Assembly: GCF_034092415.1 (NCBI RefSeq)
Contig: NZ_CP139304.1
Location: 1 to 64,000, forward strand
DNA length: 64,000 bases
Direction: 5' to 3'
Source of the DNA: Prochlorococcus sp. MIT 1341
Lineage (GTDB): Bacteria; Cyanobacteriota; Cyanobacteriia; PCC-6307; Cyanobiaceae
The notes under the pieces were generated by a model. That model was given only the letters and a program-made list of their open reading frames with translations, was not told the origin of the DNA and did no database searches. The translations under genes and the position numbers were made by a program. Every line of letters begins with the position of its first letter. Position 1 is the stretch's first letter. Positions 15,600 through 26,095 of this stretch are shown in pieces.

Positions 15600-18191
15600 T
15601 TACCTGAAGGATAGTTTCCCTGCGTCAACATCTATAACAACTCTCCCACCTTCCTCATAACTGCCAGAAAGAATTGCCTTTGCAATTGGTGTCTCTAGCT
15701 TACGTTGTACTGCACGTTTTAGTGGTCTTGCTCCATAAACAGGATCATGTCCTTCGTTCGCTAACCAATCGAGTGCTGATTCGCTGATATGTAAGTTAAG
15801 GCCTTTTTCGTCTAGCCTTTTGCTAAGTTTGTTAATCTGAATGCAAACTATCTTTCTAAGATCTTCTTTTGAAAGACTATTAAAGATGATTGATTCATCC
15901 AGCCGATTGATAAACTCAGGCTTGAAACTATTCCTCATAGCTTCTTGAACTTTATTTTCCATTTCATTTTGATATTCTTTCTTGCCAGATAGGTCGATAA
16001 TTGATTGACTGCCAAGATTACTTGTAATAATTAGAATCGTATTTGTGAAATCCACTACGCGACCTTTGCCATCTGTTAGGCGTCCCTCATCAAGAATCTG
16101 TAGCATTATATTAAAAATATCTTGGTGAGCTTTCTCAATCTCATCAAAAAGAATTACCGCATATGGCCTTCTTCTTATTGCTTCCGTGAGTTGGCCACCT
16201 TTTTCAAATCCAATATATCCTGGAGGTGCTCCAATTAAGCGACTAACAGAATGTCTTTCCATATACTCAGACATGTCTATACGAACCATTGCATCTTCAT
16301 TGTTGAATAATTGCTCTGACAGAGCCTTGCAAAGTTCTGTCTTCCCAACACCTGTAGGGCCAAGAAATAACAAACTTGCGATAGGTTTATTTGGGTCATT
16401 CATTCCAGCTCGAGACCGTTGGATTGAATCTGCAACTGCACCAACAGCTTTGTTTTGCCCAATCACTCTTTCCTGAAGCTTCTCCTCCAAAGATAAGAGC
16501 TTTTCGCGTTCAGACTGCATTAGCTTTGAGATAGGTATTCCGGTCCATTTCGCTATCACTTCAGCAACATCACTCTCGGTTACTTCTTCTCTGAGAAGTG
16601 TTTTTTCTCCTGAGTTACTCTCAATGGCTATCAGGCTTTCTCTTGAAAGTAGTTCTTTCTGCAGTGTCCCTAGTGTTCCATACTCTAACTCTGCTGCTTT
16701 ATTTAGATCATAATTCCTCTTTGCTTGCTCTACCTCTAGTTGTACCTTTTCTATCTCCTCTTTAAGAGAAGATAATTCGCCAATAATTGCTTTTTCTTTT
16801 TCCCATTGCTTATTTAAATTCTCTTGTTGTTTTGTTAAGGTGGATAGCTCTAATTCTAATTTTCCTAATTTTTCTCTACTCGTGGAATCAGACTCGCGAT
16901 TTAAAGATAACTTTTCCATCTCAATTTGTAAGATCTTTCTGTCTATTTCATCTATTTCTTCTGGTTTAGAAGTTATCTCCATCTTTAGCTTTGCAGCGGA
17001 CTCGTCAATTAAGTCAATAGCTTTGTCGGGAAGGAATCGATCAGTGATATATCTCTGACTTAAGACAGCTGCTGCAACCAAGGCATTGTCAGCAATTCGT
17101 ACACCATGATGCACTTCATAGCGCTCTTTTAAGCCTCGAAGAATTGAAATGGTGTCATTCGTATTCGGCTGATCAACCAATACCTGTTGAAATCTTCGCT
17201 CTAATGCAGGGTCTTTTTCAATATATTCTCGATGCTCGTTGATAGTTGTTGCGCCAATACAGCGAAGCTCTCCTCTTGCAAGCATTGGTTTTAGGAGGTT
17301 ACTAGCATCCATGGCTCCTCCAGAGGCTCCTGCCCCTACTACGGTGTGAATTTCATCTATAAAAAGAACAACTTGACCTTGAGAGGATGTCACCTCTTTT
17401 AGAACAGCTTTCAGGCGTTCTTCGAATTCTCCTCGGTACTTTGCCCCCGCAACTAAAGACCCCATATCAAGAGCAATTAACTGTCTGTTTTGAAGTGCTG
17501 CTGGAACGTCTCCATTGACTATTCGTTGTGCGAGCCCTTCGACAATTGCGGTTTTGCCTACTCCAGCTTCTCCAATAAGCACTGGGTTATTTTTTGTCCT
17601 GCGACTAAGGATTTGGATGGTTCGACGGATCTCCTCGTCTCTTCCTATCACTGGATCTAGCTTCCCCTTTCGCGCAGCTTCAGAAAGGTCTCTTCCATAT
17701 TTTTTTAGTGATTCATACTTTGCTTCTGGGTTTTGGTCGACCACCTTTCGGTCCCCTTTGATTTCATGGATTGCAGAATCTATTTTGATGGAGTCTCCCC
17801 CTGATTGTTTAATTAGTTGATTACCGCAACGTGTATCTTCCGAAAGCGCAAATAGGAGATGTTCGACAGAAATGAATAGGTCACCAAAGTTTTCTTTGAT
17901 CTGAACGGCTCTATTGATTATCTTATTAAATGAGTCTCCAAGATAGATCGCATCTTGGCTGCTACTCATTTTTGGTAGCTTGAGAATAAACTCTTCAGTA
18001 AGTGCTTTGAGCTTTTTGATTGAAATACCTGCTTTTTCTATGATTCTTTCTATAAAAATTTTTTGCTCTAAGAGTGCTATAAGGATATGCTCAGACTCAA
18101 GTTGTTGGTGCTTAAAGTACTTTGCTTTGCTTTGAGAACAAATGATTACATCCCAAGCTTTTTCAGTAAACATCTCGGCTTTAGGTTTCAC
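15600..18191 (-). CDS. clpB2: ClpB-type disaggregase (second ClpB paralogue)
   Basis: This 863-residue AAA+ chaperone rescues aggregated proteins with DnaK. In order: a Clp N domain (about 1-150), ATPase 1 with Walker A GEAGVGKT (about residue 205), a coiled-coil M domain (about 405-520), ATPase 2 with Walker A GPTGVGKT (about residue 605), Walker [12 protein letters not shown], and a ClpB C domain ([10 protein letters not shown]). No ClpP-binding loop was recognised. The GTG start at 18191 has GGAGG 4 bases upstream; an ATG follows six codons later. The N domain looks more divergent than usual, suggesting the clpB2 paralogue; the symbol is an inference. Confidence 0.92.
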   Translation of the reverse strand: MKPKAEMFTEKAWDVIICSQSKAKYFKHQQLESEHILIALLEQKIFIERIIEKAGISIKKLKALTEEFILKLPKMSSSQDAIYLGDSFNKIINRAVQIKENFGDLFISVEHLLFALSEDTRCGNQLIKQSGGDSIKIDSAIHEIKGDRKVVDQNPEAKYESLKKYGRDLSEAARKGKLDPVIGRDEEIRRTIQILSRRTKNNPVLIGEAGVGKTAIVEGLAQRIVNGDVPAALQNRQLIALDMGSLVAGAKYRGEFEERLKAVLKEVTSSQGQVVLFIDEIHTVVGAGASGGAMDASNLLKPMLARGELRCIGATTINEHREYIEKDPALERRFQQVLVDQPNTNDTISILRGLKERYEVHHGVRIADNALVAAAVLSQRYITDRFLPDKAIDLIDESAAKLKMEITSKPEEIDEIDRKILQIEMEKLSLNRESDSTSREKLGKLELELSTLTKQQENLNKQWEKEKAIIGELSSLKEEIEKVQLEVEQAKRNYDLNKAAELEYGTLGTLQKELLSRESLIAIESNSGEKTLLREEVTESDVAEVIAKWTGIPISKLMQSEREKLLSLEEKLQERVIGQNKAVGAVADSIQRSRAGMNDPNKPIASLLFLGPTGVGKTELCKALSEQLFNNEDAMVRIDMSEYMERHSVSRLIGAPPGYIGFEKGGQLTEAIRRRPYAVILFDEIEKAHQDIFNIMLQILDEGRLTDGKGRVVDFTNTILIITSNLGSQSIIDLSGKKEYQNEMENKVQEAMRNSFKPEFINRLDESIIFNSLSKEDLRKIVCIQINKLSKRLDEKGLNLHISESALDWLANEGHDPVYGARPLKRAVQRKLETPIAKAILSGSYEEGGRVVIDVDAGKLSFR

Positions 18192-18371
18192 CTTGCCTCC
18201 ATTAACTCTTCGTCATTATGCAGGATTTGATGGAGTTATGAGGTGGTAAACCAGAATAAAATGTTCGGGACTCACCCTAGAGTTCGGTAAACCATCAGCT
18301 GTTCAATATTTCCTTGAATTTATCAGTTTTTTGATGCCTTTTGTTTAGAGGAAGAAGTTTGTCTTAGCTGA

Positions 18372-18587
18372 TTACCTTTTGATTGGATTAATATTGAAGC
18401 CCCTAAACCATTCTTGAACTTTTCTAGATTCCTCTGAGGTCTCTAGATCTACTTGTGTTACGGGAAATCCATTTTTTTTAGCTAAATCAATTAGATCACT
18501 ATCATTTTTGCAACCATTTAACTCTCTTCTTAGAGATGCACTGTGCTCAAGGGAGTGAAGAAAGTCATTCAAGCCTTCTATTGTCAT
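18372..18587 (-). CDS. Nif11-domain protein without a core peptide
   Basis: From the ATG at 18587 the product has 71 residues and begins with a Nif11 domain: MTIEGLNDFLHSLEHS, then LRRELNGCKNDSDLIDLAKKNGFPVTQVDLE. Nif11 domains occur in nitrogen-fixation-linked proteins and as leaders of prochlorosin-type lanthipeptide precursors. Here the protein ends EWFRGFNINPIKR, with no double-glycine cleavage site and no Cys-, Ser- or Thr-rich core, so I do not call it a lanthipeptide precursor. The frame extends to 18638 but those 17 residues are not Nif11-like. Function unknown. Confidence 0.8.
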   Translation of the reverse strand: MTIEGLNDFLHSLEHSASLRRELNGCKNDSDLIDLAKKNGFPVTQVDLETSEESRKVQEWFRGFNINPIKR

Positions 18588-18688
18588 TATTGGGTAGATA
18601 GATAGTCTTATGTTCTGGTAAAAATATACTTCCCGCAATCCTTTTGTTATCTAATAGTATTTTATTAAAAATAGATGGTTCATATTAG

Positions 18689-18730
18689 AATAGGTCTAAC
18701 TGCTCTTAGAAAAGAGCAGTTAGACCTATT
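18689..18730. terminator. 19-bp perfect hairpin with tetraloop, probable petE terminator
   Basis: AATAGGTCTAACTGCTCTT at 18689-18707 is the exact reverse complement of 18712-18730, with loop AGAA. It lies 64 bases after the petE stop and about 100 bases before the Nif11 start on the same strand, so it should end or stabilise the petE transcript. Neither side has a U-tract, which is unusual for an intrinsic terminator. Confidence 0.65.
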
Positions 18731-18794
18731 AGTTACACCCTAGCTCTAATGAAAGAATTGATAAGGACTTGGGTGATCTATCTGTCTTGGAAAT

Positions 18795-19154
18795 TTAATT
18801 GACTACAACTTTTCCAACCATTCCTGCTCCTCTATGGGGCTCGCAATAGAACTCATAGGTTCCAGCGGTTGAGAAGGTTTTTGTCCATGATTCGCCAGGG
18901 GCAAATGCAAGGTCTGCATGACTTAGCTCTTCATGGCCATCAAAAACTGCGTTATGAGGAGCAAGCTTGTTATTCACAAATTTGACACTGTCTCCAGAGC
19001 TAATAGTTACAGTGCTAGGGCTAAAGGCAAGCATTCCATCATCAGTTCCAAGCTTTACTTCGACAGTTGACGCTTGTGCTGAAGGAATTATTAGGCCTAA
19101 TACCAACAGCATCCCAATGCATGCTGCTGCTATTGAGCGAAGTATTGAAGTCAT
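18795..19154 (-). CDS. petE: plastocyanin precursor
   Basis: Plastocyanin carries electrons from cytochrome b6f to photosystem I in the thylakoid lumen. The 119-residue precursor has a Sec signal (residues 1-28, ending PSAQAS) and the copper site His67 ([10 protein letters not shown]), Cys104, His107 and Met112 ([10 protein letters not shown]). All four ligands are intact. Just upstream, ATG CCA TTC AAA TGA at 19165-19151 forms a four-codon frame whose stop overlaps the petE ATG. A purine-rich AAGGAGG lies at 19190-19184, too far away to serve petE directly. Confidence 0.97.
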   Translation of the reverse strand: MTSILRSIAAACIGMLLVLGLIIPSAQASTVEVKLGTDDGMLAFSPSTVTISSGDSVKFVNNKLAPHNAVFDGHEELSHADLAFAPGESWTKTFSTAGTYEFYCEPHRGAGMVGKVVVN

Positions 19155-19194
19155 TTGAATGGCATTACTAATTTATATTCTATCCTCCTTATAC

Positions 19195-20187
19195 CTATTT
19201 TAGGCGTTTCTGTAGCCCAGATTGATTTAGTACGGCTTCTAGATCTTTGGCTTTACTCTTCCCCCCAAAGCGTTCCGGAGGGCTTATTGGATTATGAGTG
19301 AAATGCTTTTGTTTAATGCTGAAACGGTCCCAGTCATTGATTTTTATAGGCAAAACTTTGATTAGAACTTCTATTAACCACCCCCATAAAGGTAGCCCTG
19401 GTGTCCACCAAAGACCCCGCCAGATACATAGGGCCTTAATTGCTTGGTTGATTGTGATCGCTGGTTGGCCAAGGACTATTCGTCTTAGAGCTCCTTGGTT
19501 TGCTTCTGGATTCTTCAGGTGGGGTGTTGTAGCAAGATGACCGCATACAAAGGCAATGTCAGCAGCATGAATAAAGTGAAAGCTTGATTCTGTTCGAAGC
19601 AAGCGTGCTAGCCAAAGCCATTTGCTTGCCTCAATGAGCCCTTCTGTTAAGTAGCTGGATGGAAACGAGCTCTTACCATCAATTCGACCTCCGAAAACAA
19701 GCGTTGGGAATACGGCAATAATCCTTTCTGCTAATGGGTGAACTTCTAGTTCACGTAAGCATTGAGCTTTGGTTTGTATATATTCGGTGCCATATAGCAA
19801 GGCTTCTGGCAACGGTTGGAGTTCTCTGTTAAGGATGCTTGCTGTTGAGAAGTAGATGAATTGTTCTAAAAGATTGGGGTTTAGCAGTCTAAGGATTTCT
19901 TTTACTGCAACTACATTGACTTGTCTGGCTCTTTCAGGGTCTCCCCATGCTGTTGCTGTATGAATAACCCTAGTCACCTTGGAAAGTTCTTCATTAAATG
20001 AATCTGCTTCCCTTAAATCTCCAACAATTAAACGAACTCGTGAATTGTTTTTGGAAATAGCAGTGAGTTTTGTTGGGTCCCTTAGCCAGAGGAGTAAATC
20101 AGCTTCCGAGTTTTCCAACAGCCAGGCACAAACATATTGCCCAACACAGCCACTTGCACCAGTAATAAGAATCAGCTCTCTATTCAA
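19195..20187 (-). CDS. NAD(P)-dependent epimerase/dehydratase (extended SDR)
   Basis: The 330-residue protein has the SDR nucleotide-binding motif [10 protein letters not shown] near residue 8, a VGDLRE segment that contacts adenine, and a YxxxK catalytic pair in TEYIQTKAQ, with a preceding serine in FSTAS. It resembles the 3-beta-hydroxysteroid dehydrogenase/isomerase-like subgroup used on sugars or isoprenoids. Its ATG overlaps the hemE stop by 4 bases, so the two are probably translationally coupled. Substrate unknown. Confidence 0.85.
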   Translation of the reverse strand: MNRELILITGASGCVGQYVCAWLLENSEADLLLWLRDPTKLTAISKNNSRVRLIVGDLREADSFNEELSKVTRVIHTATAWGDPERARQVNVVAVKEILRLLNPNLLEQFIYFSTASILNRELQPLPEALLYGTEYIQTKAQCLRELEVHPLAERIIAVFPTLVFGGRIDGKSSFPSSYLTEGLIEASKWLWLARLLRTESSFHFIHAADIAFVCGHLATTPHLKNPEANQGALRRIVLGQPAITINQAIKALCIWRGLWWTPGLPLWGWLIEVLIKVLPIKINDWDRFSIKQKHFTHNPISPPERFGGKSKAKDLEAVLNQSGLQKRLK

Positions 20188-21242
20188 TTATCTGAACCAA
20201 TTAAATCATTTACTGTTTTGCCTGCCTCAAAGAAAACTCTTGCATTATCTTCAGGAGTCCCTGGAAGAATTCCATGTCCAAGGTTAAGGATATGAATACG
20301 ATCTTTGGCTTTCTTAACCGTATCAATAATTCTTTGGCGAATAGCATTAGGGGTTCCAAAAAGAAGTCCGGGATCAACATTGCCTTGAACACCGACTGTT
20401 TTTGGTAGGCGGGCACATCCCTCCGCCATATCTACAGTCCAGTCAAGTGAAACGATGTCCACGCCAGTTTGGCCCATCCTCTCCAGTACTCCTGCACTTC
20501 CTGAGATGTATAGAATTATTGGAGTGTTGGGATGTGTTTTTTTCACCAGATCTATTACTTGTTTTTGATAGGGAGCTGCAAATATTTCGTAATCAATAGG
20601 ACTTAATTGACCCGCCCAGGAGTCAAACATTTGTACAACTTGTGCTCCAGAATTAATTTGATATCGCAAGTATTTTGCAATTGATTCTGCAAAATGATTT
20701 AGGAGCTTATGGAGAAGTTTTGGCTCTTGGAAGGCCATTGCTTTTATTACTGAGTAGTTTTTACTGCTTTTACCTTCGACGACGTAAGCCGCCAGGGTCC
20801 ATGGTGCACCTACAAATCCAAGTACTGCAGCTTCATTCTTAACGCTTTCTCTTAATCGAGTAAGAACTTCCCCTACAAAAGGCATTGAATACTCTGGTTC
20901 TAATTGTCTAAGGCAGTCGACTTGGTTGATACTTCTAATTGGCTCTTGGATGAGAGGCCCTTTGCTCTCAACAATATCGAAATTAATTCCCATTCCAGGT
21001 AGCGGAGTGAGAATGTCTGAGAAAAGAATTACTCCATCAGGCTTGAAAGCTTTAAAAGGCTGCATTGATATTTCATAAGAAAGATCTGGGTTCTCGGATC
21101 TTTCTCTAAAACTTGGGTGTCTGTCACGGAGGTCTCGGTAGATCTTCATGTACCTACCGGCTTGTCTCATCATCCAAACGGGGGGACGCTCTACCGACTC
21201 ACCGCGCGCGGCACGGAGTAAAAGTGGCAAGGAGTCGGACAT
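20184..21242 (-). CDS. hemE: uroporphyrinogen decarboxylase
   Basis: HemE converts uroporphyrinogen III to coproporphyrinogen III, needed for haem and chlorophyll. The N-terminal signature [13 protein letters not shown] with active-site Arg, the [16 protein letters not shown] segment and the [10 protein letters not shown] motif are all present. Length 352 is normal. It is followed with a 4-base overlap by the SDR gene and preceded by glgB on the same strand, 80 bases away. Confidence 0.96.
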   Translation of the reverse strand: MSDSLPLLLRAARGESVERPPVWMMRQAGRYMKIYRDLRDRHPSFRERSENPDLSYEISMQPFKAFKPDGVILFSDILTPLPGMGINFDIVESKGPLIQEPIRSINQVDCLRQLEPEYSMPFVGEVLTRLRESVKNEAAVLGFVGAPWTLAAYVVEGKSSKNYSVIKAMAFQEPKLLHKLLNHFAESIAKYLRYQINSGAQVVQMFDSWAGQLSPIDYEIFAAPYQKQVIDLVKKTHPNTPIILYISGSAGVLERMGQTGVDIVSLDWTVDMAEGCARLPKTVGVQGNVDPGLLFGTPNAIRQRIIDTVKKAKDRIHILNLGHGILPGTPEDNARVFFEAGKTVNDLIGSDN

Positions 21243-21322
21243 TAATGAAAAGTGATCAGGCCGAAAACTTACTTTAGGGAGTTACCCTTTCAGCGATTAT
21301 TGATACGTAGTCGAGAGGTTCT

Positions 21323-23623
21323 TCACATGTTTCTCTTGGCGTCAGATGTTTTCAGGTGATTTTTGGGCTGATGTTTTAAGACCACAACGCTAAGCGGTGG
21401 TAGGCAGAGATTTAGAGAATGCTCATATCCATGGCAGTTTTCTTCATCAGCAAATTTGCCTCCCATATTTCCCAGGTTGCTCCCTCCATAAAGGGCTGCA
21501 TCAGTGTTAAGCACCTCTCTATAGAAACCACCTTTGGGAACACCTATTCGGTAATTAGAGTGGCTTTGGGGTGTGAAGTTCCCAATAACTATTAACCAGC
21601 TTCCAGAATCTCTTTCTCGGCGCATAAAGCTAATCACAGAATTTTTGCTGTCTGAGCAGTCAAGCCATTGGAAGCCATATTGGTCAAAATCATCTTTCCA
21701 TAAAGCCCCCTCTGATTTGTATAACTTATTAAGATCATCGACTAAGGCCTGAATCCCTTTATGAGGTTCATAATTCAGTAAATTCCATTCAAGGTCACCC
21801 CAAACATTCCATTCCGAACGTTGGCCAAATTCCATGCCCATGAAAATTGTTTTTTTACCTGGATGCGTCCACATGTAGGCTAGAAGTGCCCTAGTATTAG
21901 CATATTTTTGCCAATCATCACCTGGCATCTTGTGCAAAAGATGACTTTTACCATGCACAACTTCATCATGACTTAAAGCGAGCATAAATTTTTCTGTATA
22001 GTTATACATAATTGAGAAGGTAATATTATTTTGATGGAACTGCCTAAACCAAGGATCATATTCAAAGTAGTCGAGCATATCGTGCATCCAACCCATATTC
22101 CATTTGAGGTTAAAACCCAGTCCTCCTACACTTGTAGGTTGAGTAACCATTGGCCAAGTTGTTGACTCCTCAGCAATAGATAATGCCCCCGGAAAATGTT
22201 CAAAAAGAACATGATTTGCTTGTTGAAGAAAACGAACTGCTTCTGTATTTTCTCTTCCGCCTGATTCGTTAGGTAACCATTCTCCTTCGGGACGAAGATA
22301 GTCTCTGTAGAGCATTGATGCGACTGCATCTACACGTATTCCATCAATATGAAATTGTTCGAACCAGTAGATAAGATTAGCGACAAGAAAGTTCCTGACC
22401 TCATTGCGACTGTAATTAAAAATAAGTGTTCCCCATTCTTTATGCTCGCCAATCCTTGAGTCTGAATGTTCATAAAGGTGGCTGCCATCGAAGAAAGCAA
22501 GTCCATGCCCGTCTTTAGGAAAGTGTCCTGGTACCCAATCTAAAATTATTCCAATACCTTCTTGGTGGCATCGATCTACAAAATTCCTGAATTCATCAGG
22601 GGTTCCGTATCGACTTGTTGGCGCATACCATCCAGTTACTTGATATCCCCAAGAACCATCAAAAGGATGCTCAGAAATTGGCATCAATTCGATGTGAGTG
22701 AACCCTCTTTCTTTGACATAAGGAATCAACTTGTCAGCTAATTCGGTATAGGTAAGGAACCTCGCGTGAGGCTTCATTTCTGCAGCAGGTACAGGAGGTC
22801 TGGCTTGCTCATTATCCTTTTCTATAAAAGGGTTATTAATTGCATCATGCATCCAACTACCTAAATGCATTTCATATACAGAAATAGGCTGGTCTATTGG
22901 ATTTTCGCCATTTCTTTTAGAAATCCATTTTTTATCATGCCATTTATAGTTATCGAGTTTTGTGATTATTGAGCTTGTTGCAGGGCGAACTTCATGTTGA
23001 AAACCATAGGGATCAGTTTTTTGATAACAATGTCCTGCTTCGGTTCGTATTTCGTATTTATAAAGCATTTTTTCTTTCATACCAGGTATGAATAGTTCCC
23101 AAATTCCGCCTTCTCTTTTTTGCATTGGATGATGCCGGCCGTCCCAAGAGTTGAGATCACTTAATACACCAACGCTCCTAGCGTTTGGAGCCCATAGACA
23201 GAAAAGTGTTCCAGCCACACCTTCACGTTCGATGAGGTGGGCACCCATCTTTCTCCAAATGTGGTGATGATTGCCTTCAGCAAAAAGATGCCTATCAATT
23301 TCTCCCATCCATTCTTCGCGGAATGCCCAAGGATCATTTTGTTTATGTGTAACCCCTGCTCTAGTTACTTCTAGTTGGTAGTTGATCCCAGGTTTTTTTT
23401 TGAGAACTACTTCGAAAATCCAAGGGTGGTTTGGATTCTTCATGGCAACGCTTTTGCCATTAAGAAGCAGATTTACTTCAGATGCCTCTGGTATCCAGGC
23501 TCGAATAATCCAATCTTCCTTAAGTTGTTGCGGACCAAGGATTGCATAGGGATCGTCATGCCGACAATCAGCCAAGCGAATTCCTGCTTCTGCCATCCAG
23601 TTAAATACAAAACTGGTGCTCAT
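21323..23623 (-). CDS. glgB: 1,4-alpha-glucan (glycogen) branching enzyme
   Basis: GlgB introduces alpha-1,6 branches into glycogen. The 766-residue protein has two N-terminal beta domains (the second, CBM48, around [25 protein letters not shown]), then a GH13 catalytic barrel with region motifs [25 protein letters not shown] (nucleophile Asp), IAEEST (acid/base Glu) and [10 protein letters not shown], and a C-terminal beta domain. With glgA at 51358 in this window and the glucokinase at 37302 it belongs to glycogen storage and use. Confidence 0.96.
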   Translation of the reverse strand: MSTSFVFNWMAEAGIRLADCRHDDPYAILGPQQLKEDWIIRAWIPEASEVNLLLNGKSVAMKNPNHPWIFEVVLKKKPGINYQLEVTRAGVTHKQNDPWAFREEWMGEIDRHLFAEGNHHHIWRKMGAHLIEREGVAGTLFCLWAPNARSVGVLSDLNSWDGRHHPMQKREGGIWELFIPGMKEKMLYKYEIRTEAGHCYQKTDPYGFQHEVRPATSSIITKLDNYKWHDKKWISKRNGENPIDQPISVYEMHLGSWMHDAINNPFIEKDNEQARPPVPAAEMKPHARFLTYTELADKLIPYVKERGFTHIELMPISEHPFDGSWGYQVTGWYAPTSRYGTPDEFRNFVDRCHQEGIGIILDWVPGHFPKDGHGLAFFDGSHLYEHSDSRIGEHKEWGTLIFNYSRNEVRNFLVANLIYWFEQFHIDGIRVDAVASMLYRDYLRPEGEWLPNESGGRENTEAVRFLQQANHVLFEHFPGALSIAEESTTWPMVTQPTSVGGLGFNLKWNMGWMHDMLDYFEYDPWFRQFHQNNITFSIMYNYTEKFMLALSHDEVVHGKSHLLHKMPGDDWQKYANTRALLAYMWTHPGKKTIFMGMEFGQRSEWNVWGDLEWNLLNYEPHKGIQALVDDLNKLYKSEGALWKDDFDQYGFQWLDCSDSKNSVISFMRRERDSGSWLIVIGNFTPQSHSNYRIGVPKGGFYREVLNTDAALYGGSNLGNMGGKFADEENCHGYEHSLNLCLPPLSVVVLKHQPKNHLKTSDAKRNM

Positions 23624-23756
23624 TTGACCTTGGCGGTGGAGGCTTGGAGCTTAATGCGTTGGGCTAGTTGATTTATGTGCATTTGGATATTTATCTGAGG
23701 TTTTCTTTTGAATTCTCTCTGAGATTGTTTATTGGTTTTGTCATCTCCAAATTCAT

Positions 23757-25367
23757 TTAGAATATGAATGGTAAAAATAGTAGCTCTGAGCCTTCAAGGT
23801 TAAGGCTAAGAGTAATTGTATTGGATGATGGCCTTGGTGCACCGAAAGTCTCGTTAGTGCTTCCATTGTTCACTCCAATGGCTGGCCAGGAAGAAGGAGC
23901 AATAGACAACCTTAGATTTTGCCCAGTTAACAAGTCTGCTCTCAATGGTTGAAGAAGGATTTGATGAAATGATTCTTCTAAAGCTTTTGATCCAATGACT
24001 CTTAAAAATCCAGTTGAAAGCTGCATTACTTTCTCCTTTTTTTTATCCACTGCTGAAAGAGCTATACATAGGTCGAAACCTTTCTGGTCAGAATGTGCTT
24101 TGATTCTCAGAGACGGTACACCTTCTAAGTGAAGGGTTTTGGTTAGCACCTTGCTTGTGAACTTGGCTACATCCATCCTTAAGTCAATCTTTCGTCTGTC
24201 AACCAAACCAGGCTCTTCAGATAGATGGCCTCCTACGGCTGGTACTGGGCGCCACGGATCGTGGACTAAGGTCACTCCTCCACTTCCTTTTGCCGCTGTT
24301 AGGAGGGCTCCCTCTTCTTCGCTTGCACAAGCAAGCCCATCACTAGAAAGGCTCCATACAGAACCTAAAGGCTTGGAGGGCTTGCTTAAATCTTTAGGCG
24401 TTTCCCATCGTTCGGTAGTTATGTTCCAAAGTTTTATTAGAGACTTATGATTCGGTGTATCTCCATCTTTTTTTAGGTGTTTGTTAAAGAATTCAAGTTG
24501 TAATTGATTTGTCCCCTGCCACCATTCGAGGTGAGTGGCAGGACCTATATGAATTTCAGGATTTCCACCAGAATTTTTTGAAAGATTGTATAAATCAAAA
24601 ATTCCTCTGAGATGAGGGTCCCACCAACCCCCAATTAAAAACATTGGCTTTTTTAACCATGTTTTTAATGGTTTATGCTTTTGTGAAATGTTGATCTTTT
24701 CGGAGCTCTGCGTAAGCCATTTAATAGCCATCCCTTTTGGGTCGTATGTTTTAAGTATTTGTTCGCCATGCTGTAAATAACTTCCACTTGTAAGGGCTTC
24801 CCTCATGTCGAGCCAATCCGACTCTTTTTTGTCTCTTTTTGCTTTTAAAGCGGCTAATTGAATTCCCCAGGCAATTCCAATATGCCACCAATAAGCACCC
24901 CCATCACAGCTCCAGTGAGAGCATTCGTCTAAACCTGTCATTGCTGGAGCAAGACAATCTGGAGGAGGAGTTCCTGGATTTGCTAATAGTTGGGTAAAAC
25001 CTTGATATGAAAAACCGTAGGTTCCTATTTTTCCGTTGCACTCTGACAAAGACCTTACCCAAGAATGCGTTTCGGTTGTGTCTGATTCCTCTTGGCAAAA
25101 ACCATTAAATTCTCCACCTGAATCACCTTGCCCACGAACATCTTGGACGATTACTAAATAACCATGGCTAGCCCACCATTCTGGATGAGCATAAGTAATA
25201 GTTGATGCTATAGATTTCCCATAGGGTTGACGCATTAGTAATGCCGGCCATGGACCACCTTCTTTAGGGTGCCAACATCTGGAAATTAAACTTACCCCAT
25301 CTTTAAGGGTTAAAGATATGTCTCGCCAGACTATTGAGCCAGGTTGAAAACTTCGTTTAGCGAACAT
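23757..25367 (-). CDS. CocE/NonD family hydrolase (peptidase S15 type)
   Basis: The 536-residue protein has an alpha/beta hydrolase domain with nucleophile Ser in GTYGFSYQGFTQ, the oxyanion region VIVQDVRGQGDSGG, the Asp in GGWWDPHLRGIFDLY and the His in IGPATHLEW, followed by the C-terminal jelly-roll domain typical of Xaa-Pro dipeptidyl-peptidase/CocE proteins. No signal peptide is seen. Substrate could be an ester or peptide; the family name does not decide. It overlaps the upstream small gene by 11 bases. Confidence 0.88.
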   Translation of the reverse strand: MFAKRSFQPGSIVWRDISLTLKDGVSLISRCWHPKEGGPWPALLMRQPYGKSIASTITYAHPEWWASHGYLVIVQDVRGQGDSGGEFNGFCQEESDTTETHSWVRSLSECNGKIGTYGFSYQGFTQLLANPGTPPPDCLAPAMTGLDECSHWSCDGGAYWWHIGIAWGIQLAALKAKRDKKESDWLDMREALTSGSYLQHGEQILKTYDPKGMAIKWLTQSSEKINISQKHKPLKTWLKKPMFLIGGWWDPHLRGIFDLYNLSKNSGGNPEIHIGPATHLEWWQGTNQLQLEFFNKHLKKDGDTPNHKSLIKLWNITTERWETPKDLSKPSKPLGSVWSLSSDGLACASEEEGALLTAAKGSGGVTLVHDPWRPVPAVGGHLSEEPGLVDRRKIDLRMDVAKFTSKVLTKTLHLEGVPSLRIKAHSDQKGFDLCIALSAVDKKKEKVMQLSTGFLRVIGSKALEESFHQILLQPLRADLLTGQNLRLSIAPSSWPAIGVNNGSTNETFGAPRPSSNTITLSLNLEGSELLFLPFIF

Positions 25368-25650
25368 CAGGGCAGTTCAATCCAATAACATACGTTGAAA
25401 GAATCTCTGCATCTATTGGATTTAGATTTCGTTTGCGGGCCACTTCACTTATTGCAATGTTAGAGCTAGCAGATATTCCTTTTTCGTTTAGAGCTTTAAA
25501 TTCCTTGCAAAGTGCAATTGCTTCTTGAGGATTGCCCTTTACACTTTCTAGAAGACTTGACTGAGCCTTAGCCGTTGAGATGTTGCTTAATCCAATCATT
25601 ATGATTGGGACCAAGTATTTAATTGAGATCCCACTTTGCGAAATAAACAT
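25357..25650 (-). CDS. small exported protein, function unknown
   Basis: From the ATG at 25650 the protein has 97 residues; a TTG at 25668 would add six. It begins with a signal peptide (hydrophobic YLVPIIMIGLSNI, cleavage near STAKAQ). The mature part has two cysteines (ALCKEF and GLNCPDV), probably one disulfide, and a repeated pattern around ISEVARKRNLNPIDAEILSTYV. It overlaps the CocE-type gene by 11 bases. I recall similar exported proteins in picocyanobacteria but cannot name a family. Confidence 0.65.
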   Translation of the reverse strand: MFISQSGISIKYLVPIIMIGLSNISTAKAQSSLLESVKGNPQEAIALCKEFKALNEKGISASSNIAISEVARKRNLNPIDAEILSTYVIGLNCPDVR

Positions 25651-25690
25651 ATTTGAATGTAAGAACAACGCATGATGATCTGATGTTAGG

Positions 25691-26095
25691 TCAGTTGGCT
25701 ATTTTTATGCCTTTTGCACGTTGAATCCATTCATTTGCTTTAACAAGATCAATTGAGTTTTGAAAGTCACTTTTAAGTTGACGTTGAAGCCGTCCAGTTT
25801 TTTTAACAACTTCTTGTGGGGTTGTGTTGGTCAGGGCTGCGGCCGATGAAAGCCCTGAGTGCATTAGAAGGGCAGCTTCATGAGGCTCAATGCTTAGTTC
25901 GCAGACAAGTTTTGCTATGCCACGGATTTTTTTCAAGTTTCTACTAGATAAATTGCCCTTTCTTGTTAATAGGCTTATTTCTGAATCCCTTAGAGCTTTT
26001 AGCTCTAGCCAGGTTCTTGTTCCCGCAGCTCGAAGAGTATTGATTTCTTTTTTGAAGTTTTTAGATAAGAACGTTAAGCTATCTTTAGTTTTCAT
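25691..26095 (-). CDS. DUF4332-like helix-hairpin-helix protein
   Basis: The 134-residue basic protein has a helical segment (RGIAKLVCELSIEPHEAALLMHSGLSSAAALTNTTPQEVVKKTGRLQ) that resembles the DUF4332 helix-hairpin-helix, a fold usually associated with nucleic-acid binding or scaffold roles. Its ATG lies inside the last unit of the 24-bp tandem repeat at the end of the ycf51 gene, and the two genes overlap by 11 bases, so translation is probably coupled. Confidence 0.7.
   Translation of the reverse strand: MKTKDSLTFLSKNFKKEINTLRAAGTRTWLELKALRDSEISLLTRKGNLSSRNLKKIRGIAKLVCELSIEPHEAALLMHSGLSSAAALTNTTPQEVVKKTGRLQRQLKSDFQNSIDLVKANEWIQRAKGIKIAN

Noticed and set aside
15600-18191. Several plus-strand ORFs of 60-100 codons opposite clpB2
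   Set aside because: They are mirror frames of a strongly coding gene with complete ATPase motifs.
18372-18638. Prochlorosin (lanthipeptide) precursor
   Set aside because: No double-glycine cleavage motif, no Cys/Ser/Thr-rich core and no modification enzyme nearby.
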